From contig VXAU01003551.1 in NCBI GenBank assembly GCA_013399695.1, positions 62,001 to 126,000 on the forward strand: a stretch of DNA of 64,000 bases. Reading direction: 5' to 3'. Below are positions 61,201 through 64,000 of the stretch, piece after piece. The notes beneath the pieces were generated by a model, which had not been told where the DNA came from, searched no databases, and worked only from the letters and a program-made list of their open reading frames with translations. Each line of letters opens with the position of its first letter. Position 1 is the first letter of the stretch. The DNA comes from Formicarius rufipectus. Taxonomy: Eukaryota; Chordata; Aves; Passeriformes; Formicariidae. A program made the translations under genes and the position numbers.

Positions 61201-62582
61201 CTATACGAAAAAAAATAATAAGGCAAATAATTATTTTAGCTGGTTCTTGTACTTTTACATGTGTCCAGCTTTGGGTTTTTCTCAGTAAAATGTAGTCAAG
61301 TATAATCATGCTAGAATTTTATTGTCCTGCAGGATAAGCAAACAAGGAATTTCCTTGTTTCAATTTGTCTTTCAGGTTTTGACACAGATGGTCTGCCTTC
61401 TGCAGTATGGCCAGGGGGAGAAACAGAAGCTCTCACGCGATTGGAAAGACATTTAGAACGAAAGGTATGCTTCAGATCACTGAAACTTACACATATGTGG
61501 GAAACATAGTTACTCTTTGCTATAAAAGGCAAAGGGATGTGGGCAAATCCTGTAAAAAAAAAAAAAAAAAAGTCAAATCCATGAACTTAAGGCCTCGATA
61601 TAATGATAAAAATCAATAGTTTGTGTCTTAGTTTTAAAAGATGATAGCAGGTTGTCTTTGATTTGAATTCTACAGGAAGTCTGGTTTACTATTTTATACT
61701 AGAAAATTTTTTTTATATAATTTTATTTGAAACTTATAACTTTGGAAGGGAATTCCTCTGAAAGCTAATTTGTTGTTAGTTTGTCTAGGTTAGCGTTGTA
61801 TTTAAATGAAAGGTACAGACAGTTGTGGAAGACAGTTCATGCCTTCTGCATTGATATGAATTCCTTTTTAGAGGTTCCACTGATTCAAAAGGAACCCTTG
61901 GATGTTGCAGGTAACATGATCATCTGCCCGCTCTTTGGATTCAGTTATAGGCAGTGTATGGTTTCTCCCTTTATAAGTTGCTACGTAGCTTGTAGTCTGG
62001 TACTGCAGTGTGGTTTTTGTTTTGCTTCTTTAAGGCTTGGGTAGCAAACTTTGAAAGACCACGAATGAATGCAAATTCCCTTCTGGCAAGTCCTACAGGG
62101 CTTAGTCCCTACCTCCGCTTTGGCTGCTTGTCCTGTCGTCTCTTTTATTTCAAGTTAACGGATCTGTACAAAAAGGTAGGATTTCTGTGTAGTCAGCTTC
62201 ATGTTCTCAGATGCCATGATTTTCCCCTGCTTCTCCTAATAAAATGTTTTTCTTTACTGATGATCTTCAGGTAAAAAAGAACAGCTCCCCTCCCCTCTCC
62301 CTCTATGGCCAGCTGTTATGGCGTGAATTTTTCTACACAGCGGCAACTAACAATCCACGGTTTGATAAAATGGAGGGGAATCCTATCTGTGTTCAAATTC
62401 CATGGGATAAGAATCCTGAGGCTTTGGCCAAATGGGCAGAAGGCAGGACAGGTTTTCCTTGGATTGATGCCATTATGACACAGCTTCGCCAAGAAGGTTG
62501 GATTCACCATTTAGCCCGGCATGCTGTAGCATGCTTTTTGACTCGAGGTGACCTCTGGATTAGCTGGGAGGAAGGAATGAAG
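27726..62582 (+). CDS. CRY1: Cryptochrome-1 (spliced CDS, exons 1-7, partial at both ends)
   Basis: Seven exons join in frame (27726-27799, 52790-52898, 59188-59330, 60630-60814, 61376-61464, 62035-62175, 62271-62582) and give residues about 29-379 of vertebrate CRY1. Cryptochrome-1 is the main transcriptional repressor of the circadian loop, acting with PER on CLOCK:BMAL1 in the nucleus; in birds it is also expressed in retina. The visible part covers most of the photolyase alpha/beta domain and the first half of the FAD-binding domain. Numbering with 28 missing residues places known sites exactly: Ser71 and Ser280 (AMPK sites in mouse), Ser247, FAD-pocket Ser252, Gln289 and His355, and Trp320 and Trp374 of the tryptophan triad. 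All are intact, with no stop or frameshift. The start lies in the gap; the rest of the FAD domain and the tail lie beyond 64000. Confidence 0.97.
28201..31233. other. CRY1 intron 1, first part
   Basis: After the GC-rich start the intron becomes AT-rich. One CR1 fragment lies at 28236-28345; otherwise no element or gene is recognised. Confidence 0.8.
28236..28345 (-). mobile_element. CR1 LINE 3'-end fragment
   Basis: The plus strand reads TCATAGAGTATCCTGAGTTG then GAAGGAACCTACCAGGACCA and CTGTACAGGCCAGCC, a CR1 3' end in minus orientation. Confidence 0.8.
31234..33486. repeat. Tandem direct duplication, copy 1
   Basis: This 2253-base segment recurs at an offset of exactly 2254 bases (33488-35740). 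By eye, the copies differ only at 33109-33110 (TC versus CG). The copies abut across a single N. Each copy carries an ERVL-like LTR and flanking intron sequence. Confidence 0.95.
31915..32910 (-). mobile_element. ERVL-type LTR remnant (copy 1)
   Basis: The order of sequence blocks resembles an avian ERVL LTR read on the minus strand: the CTCCTCAGCTGGATAGGGAAG edge, a TTTAATTTATTACCAATCAAA block (AATAAA in antisense), repeated 'CCCACGCTGGAGCAG'-like modules, then TGGCCAGGTCCTGG and TGCATGG near the other edge. No retroviral gene is present, so it is a diverged solo-LTR-like remnant. The element class is from memory of avian repeats. Open frames within it are not genes. Confidence 0.55.
33487..33487. 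other. Single-N junction between duplicate copies
   Basis: One N lies exactly where copy 1 ends and copy 2 begins, the mark left when two contigs with unrecognised overlapping ends are placed side by side. Confidence 0.97.
33488..35740. repeat. Tandem direct duplication, copy 2
   Basis: Second copy of the segment at 31234-33486. The end of copy 2 runs on into unique intron sequence (TTTAGTGACATCC…), whereas the end of copy 1 meets the N. Confidence 0.95.
34169..35164 (-). mobile_element. ERVL-type LTR remnant (copy 2)
   Basis: The same LTR-like sequence as at 31915-32910, carried by the second duplicate. If the duplication is an assembly artefact, only one exists in the genome. Confidence 0.55.
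35741..41919. other. CRY1 intron 1, middle part
   Basis: AT-rich intron without a recognisable gene or large mobile element. It holds a perfect core match to a ROR/REV-ERB response element at 37282-37291 and a T-run at about 40309-40324. Confidence 0.8.
37282..37291 (+). promoter_or_regulatory. Candidate ROR/REV-ERB response element (ATCTAGGTCA)
   Basis: The ten bases match AWNTRGGTCA at every position. Mammalian CRY1 carries functional RREs in its first intron that help set its delayed phase. Conservation at this site was not tested, and one such match in 25 kb is not rare by chance. Confidence 0.35.
41920..42101 (+). mobile_element. CR1 LINE 3' end
   Basis: Sense-orientation CR1 tail: GGCTGGAACAGTCTTTTCAG then GGAAGTGGTCACAGCAGCAA, ending in CAGTGATCCTTATAGGTCCA and TTCTGTGATTCTATG. 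It resembles the copy at 6535-6822. Confidence 0.9.
42102..44282. other. CRY1 intron 1, with an A/C-rich tract
   Basis: AT-rich intron. A low-complexity A/C-rich tract (AACAAAAC-type units) runs at about 42305-42388. No gene seen. Confidence 0.75.
44283..45840 (-). mobile_element. CR1 LINE, about 1.5 kb, 5'-truncated
   Basis: It begins on the plus strand with AATCACAGAATGGCTGAGG then AGGGACCTCTGG, the reverse complement of the CR1 terminus. It continues through the 3'UTR and end of ORF2: a minus-strand frame near 44640-44930 encodes a CR1 reverse-transcriptase C-terminal stretch ([20 protein letters not shown]). The frame is broken, so the copy is inactive. It contains a 12-base palindrome with an E-box at 45614-45625. 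Confidence 0.92.
45841..49227. other. CRY1 intron 1, with a T-rich tract and gap
   Basis: AT-rich intron. A T-rich repeat with a 64-bp gap lies at about 46062-46214. Short open frames near 46847-47588 on the minus strand have no recognisable product. Confidence 0.75.
46062..46214. repeat. Poly-T / T8-10C1-2 tract flanking an assembly gap (46121-46184)
   Basis: Runs of 8-10 T separated by C or CC precede 64 N, and an uninterrupted T-run follows. The gap is evidently the collapsed middle of the tract. Confidence 0.9.
49228..49312 (+). mobile_element. CR1 LINE 3'-end fragment
   Basis: The stretch AAGTTGGACTAGATAACCTT then TAGAAGTCCCTTCCAACCC and ATTCTGTGATTCTATAAAT is the CR1 terminus in sense orientation. 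Confidence 0.9.
49313..51357. other. CRY1 intron 1, AT-rich
   Basis: No gene recognised. A-rich runs occur near 50190-50220 and 50379-50400. An 85-codon forward frame at 50890-51147 is hydrophobic, but it has no known match or gene-like context. Confidence 0.7.
51358..51925 (-). mobile_element. CR1 LINE, 5'-truncated
   Basis: The plus strand begins AGAATCACAGAATGGTTGGG then TTTGAAAGGACCTCTGGAGA and TCACCTAGTCCAACCCCCGC, a typical CR1 3' end in minus orientation. The match degenerates after about 51925. Confidence 0.9.
51926..52789. other. CRY1 intron 1, last part
   Basis: AT-rich sequence running to the exon 2 acceptor (TTCCCTGCAG, ending 52789). A long forward frame entering exon 2 from 52530 is intronic upstream of 52790. 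Confidence 0.8.
52790..52898 (+). CDS. CRY1: CRY1 exon 2 (residues ~53-89)
   Basis: One base completes Arg53, then [20 protein letters not shown] follows and the exon ends …FPRLFK before the donor GTAAAT at 52899. Ser71 (in KLNS) is an AMPK phosphorylation site in mouse CRY1. Confidence 0.97.
53620..54440 (-). mobile_element. GC-rich dispersed insertion, possible LTR or retrocopy
   Basis: About 800 bases stand out by a GC-rich core in AT-rich intron. Read on the minus strand it resembles a transcript end: GC-rich body, then AT-rich tail and an AATAAA at 53625-53620. A TA-rich run lies at about 53755-53772. No target-site duplication or protein domain could be identified, so the class is uncertain. 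The open frames up to 165 codons appear to be composition effects. Confidence 0.4.
55553..57763 (-). mobile_element. CR1 LINE, about 2.2 kb, with reverse-transcriptase remnant
   Basis: It starts on the plus strand with the reverse complement of the CR1 terminus (AGAATCACAGAATATGCTGA). Minus-strand frames at 56026-56466 and 56780-57256 encode pieces of CR1 ORF2. The first contains FADDTKLGG, the catalytic aspartate motif of LINE reverse transcriptases (FADD at 56433-56422); the second is an upstream RT portion ([20 protein letters not shown], then VPAGWK). The frames are interrupted, so the copy is inactive. It is the longest CR1 in the window. Confidence 0.95.
58588..58680. repeat. Poly-T tract with assembly gap (58605-58667)
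   Basis: T-runs on both sides of 63 N indicate a homopolymer that failed to assemble. Confidence 0.9.
59188..59330 (+). CDS. CRY1: CRY1 exon 3 (residues ~90-137)
   Basis: The acceptor TTTTGTGTTGTAG ends at 59187. The frame [20 protein letters not shown] follows and the exon ends …YDLDK, the Lys codon being split, before the donor GTAAGT at 59331. Confidence 0.97.
59331..60629. other. CRY1 intron 3
   Basis: About 1.3 kb of AT-rich sequence; no repeat or gene recognised. T-rich acceptor region before 60630. Confidence 0.85.
60630..60814 (+). CDS. CRY1: CRY1 exon 4 (residues ~137-199)
   Basis: The acceptor TTTCTTCAATTCAG ends at 60629. The frame [20 protein letters not shown] follows and the exon ends …PSLEELG with the Gly codon split by the donor GTATGT at 60815. 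Confidence 0.97.
60815..61375. other. CRY1 intron 4
   Basis: About 560 bases of AT-rich intron; nothing else recognised. Confidence 0.9.
61376..61464 (+). CDS. CRY1: CRY1 exon 5 (residues ~199-228)
   Basis: The acceptor TTTGTCTTTCAG ends at 61375. The frame [20 protein letters not shown] then RLERHLERK ends before the donor GTATGC at 61465. Confidence 0.97.
61465..62034. other. CRY1 intron 5
   Basis: About 570 bases with an A-run at about 61554-61570. Acceptor TTTTGCTTCTTTAAG ends at 62034. Forward frames crossing this region are intronic. Confidence 0.9.
62035..62175 (+). CDS. CRY1: CRY1 exon 6 (residues ~229-275)
   Basis: Exactly 47 codons: [20 protein letters not shown], then [20 protein letters not shown] and LTDLYKK. 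It carries Ser247 and the FAD-pocket Ser252. Donor GTAGGA at 62176. Confidence 0.97.
62271..62582 (+). CDS. CRY1: CRY1 exon 7 (residues ~276-379)
   Basis: Exactly 104 codons after the acceptor GATGATCTTCAG. It contains Ser280, Gln289 (LYGQLLW), Trp320 (QIPW), His355 (GWIHHLARH) and Trp374 (ISWEEGMK). Donor GTATTG at 62583. The frame stays open into the intron for 35 codons, so intron retention would add a short unrelated tail. Confidence 0.97.
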
Positions 62583-64000
62583 GTATTGTTTCTTATTATT
62601 GAATTTCTTAAACTGCTTGTTAAAGCTTCTGATTGCCATTCTAGAATTGTTGTTACTGTGCTACATAAGTTGAATTTTAAATGGTAAATTGTGGGCAGAA
62701 CTAAATCAGTTCTGAATGCCCCATTTTATTGGAATATTAGAGTGTTTCTTGCAGTCAGAATAGGTCTGAAATCCTTTTGAATTTGGGATTTCTTCCTAAA
62801 TCTTGGCAAATAAAAATGGGCTACTGTTGTGATAGAGATTTCTTTCCAGTCGTTTTGTGTGAGCAATTGCTGTTCACATCTTCTGTCTGCTTCCCTGCAA
62901 AGGGAAAGCACAGCACTATTTGTCTGAAAATTCAGTGCAATTAATTCTATCTAAGAGATGCTGAAGTTCAAATTTACGTTGTCGGTCTTGAAGAAAACAA
63001 GGGAATAATTTAATCTCAGCCTTTGAATCAATTAGCTTTATAGAGGGGTAGCACATCTTTTACTGAGCAATTATAATCAATGAAAAACTGATTTTTCTTT
63101 TTGAAATGTAAAAAAGAATTTACTTGCCATCAGGATTGTGATCTCATTTATGAACATATATAATCTTTAGGCAATTTTATCTTAAGTCAAACACCTTTAG
63201 TTTAAAAAAAAATTGGTTACACAACAACTTAAGCTGCTTTAGGTATTTTCCTTTTGCAGTTCATAGATAAAGGCATCAGACATGTCTTTACATAGGAACT
63301 CACCCAACAACAAGGCTGCATAATACAGAGAAGTGGCAACTTGTTCTTACTTTGCAGTAGTATGGATATGTGAAGTGCCCAGACTTGTGCAGTTGCCCAT
63401 AGCTAGCAAAAGTTAATCTGGCCTTCCACGTGGTGTTATTTCCAGAGTCTTATTACATGGCAGCATCTAGTGGAGCAACTGTGTGCTAACACTTAATGTC
63501 TAAAGATCTCGTTGTATTATGAGTCACTTTCTATTTAAAATGTTTTTTGAAAATGTTTTTAACATAAATCTTATTTTTTCAAAACAAACTTTTTTTTTTT
63601 TCCAAATAGTTATTTAAACAAAGATACTTTTGTAGCACTTATTCAATGTATATTGTGGAATGACACCTTATTGACTATATGGAGAGAGAGAGGATCATGG
63701 TTTAATGTTATTATTTTATTTAAACTTCGCATAGAATTAATATTAGTTGAAGCTGGGTGGTCATAATAAGATGTTGAGGCATGAAGAAAAATTATGATTT
63801 CTTTGGAGCATTTGGAAACAATGCGAATTTGAAAAGAAAATCAGACCTTAGAAAAATATGTATTAAATAAGTGTCTGATTGCAAAACTACTTCTAGATTC
63901 ACTCTTTTTGTAAAAGGTCCTTGAATGTTGTCCTTCAAAGAATAAAGCTTCTCTTTATTTCTTGTTAGCCTGTATTTCTGTCATCTGATGGAGCAGACAA
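62583..64000. other. CRY1 intron 7, continuing past the window
   Basis: AT-rich intron with no recognisable CRY1 exon 8 before the end of the window. One CACGTG E-box hexamer occurs near 63428. Confidence 0.85.

Noticed and set aside
62583..62687. Extension of CRY1 exon 7 into the following intron
   Set aside because: A donor lies at 62583 and the downstream residues do not resemble cryptochrome; at most a retained-intron product.

Overview
The window is vertebrate, almost certainly avian, nuclear DNA. It holds AT-rich introns with canonical GT/AG splice sites, two or three CpG-rich promoter islands, many CR1 LINE fragments ending in the avian CR1 3' signature (…ATTCTGTGATTCTAT), and an ERVL-type LTR. 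Three protein-coding genes are recognisable from their products: TMEM263 (+), MTERF2 (-) and CRY1 (+, running off the right end). There is no prokaryotic-style system, CRISPR array or gene cluster, and I see no convincing new biological system. The interest lies in gene order, candidate clock-control elements and assembly artefacts.

Layout. Positions 1-282 are a CpG-rich island, probably the TMEM263 promoter and first exon, cut by a gap (283-580). A probable 5'UTR exon lies at 3409-3470, and the two TMEM263 coding exons at 8265-8328 and 13442-13728 encode a complete 116-residue protein. MTERF2 lies tail-to-tail with it on the minus strand; its whole coding sequence is one exon (18774-19970), and a CpG-rich candidate first exon ends at 23977. 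About 3 kb further on, a second GC-rich island holds CRY1 exon 1. The first 28 codons of CRY1 fall in a 613-bp gap (27113-27725).

CRY1 intron 1 is about 25 kb. It contains several CR1 copies, an ERVL-like LTR, and a 2254-bp direct duplication whose copies are separated by a single N (33487), which looks like an assembly artefact. CRY1 exons 2-7 follow at 52790, 59188, 60630, 61376, 62035 and 62271. The visible exons join in frame to give residues about 29-379 of a roughly 620-residue cryptochrome. The C-terminal third of the photolyase-homology region and the tail lie beyond 64000.

The genes are not known to share a pathway. CRY1 is a transcriptional repressor of the circadian clock, MTERF2 is a mitochondrial nucleic-acid-binding protein, and TMEM263 is a small membrane protein linked to growth. 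MTERF2 and CRY1 are divergent (head-to-head) here, whereas as I recall the human locus CRY1 lies in the opposite orientation.
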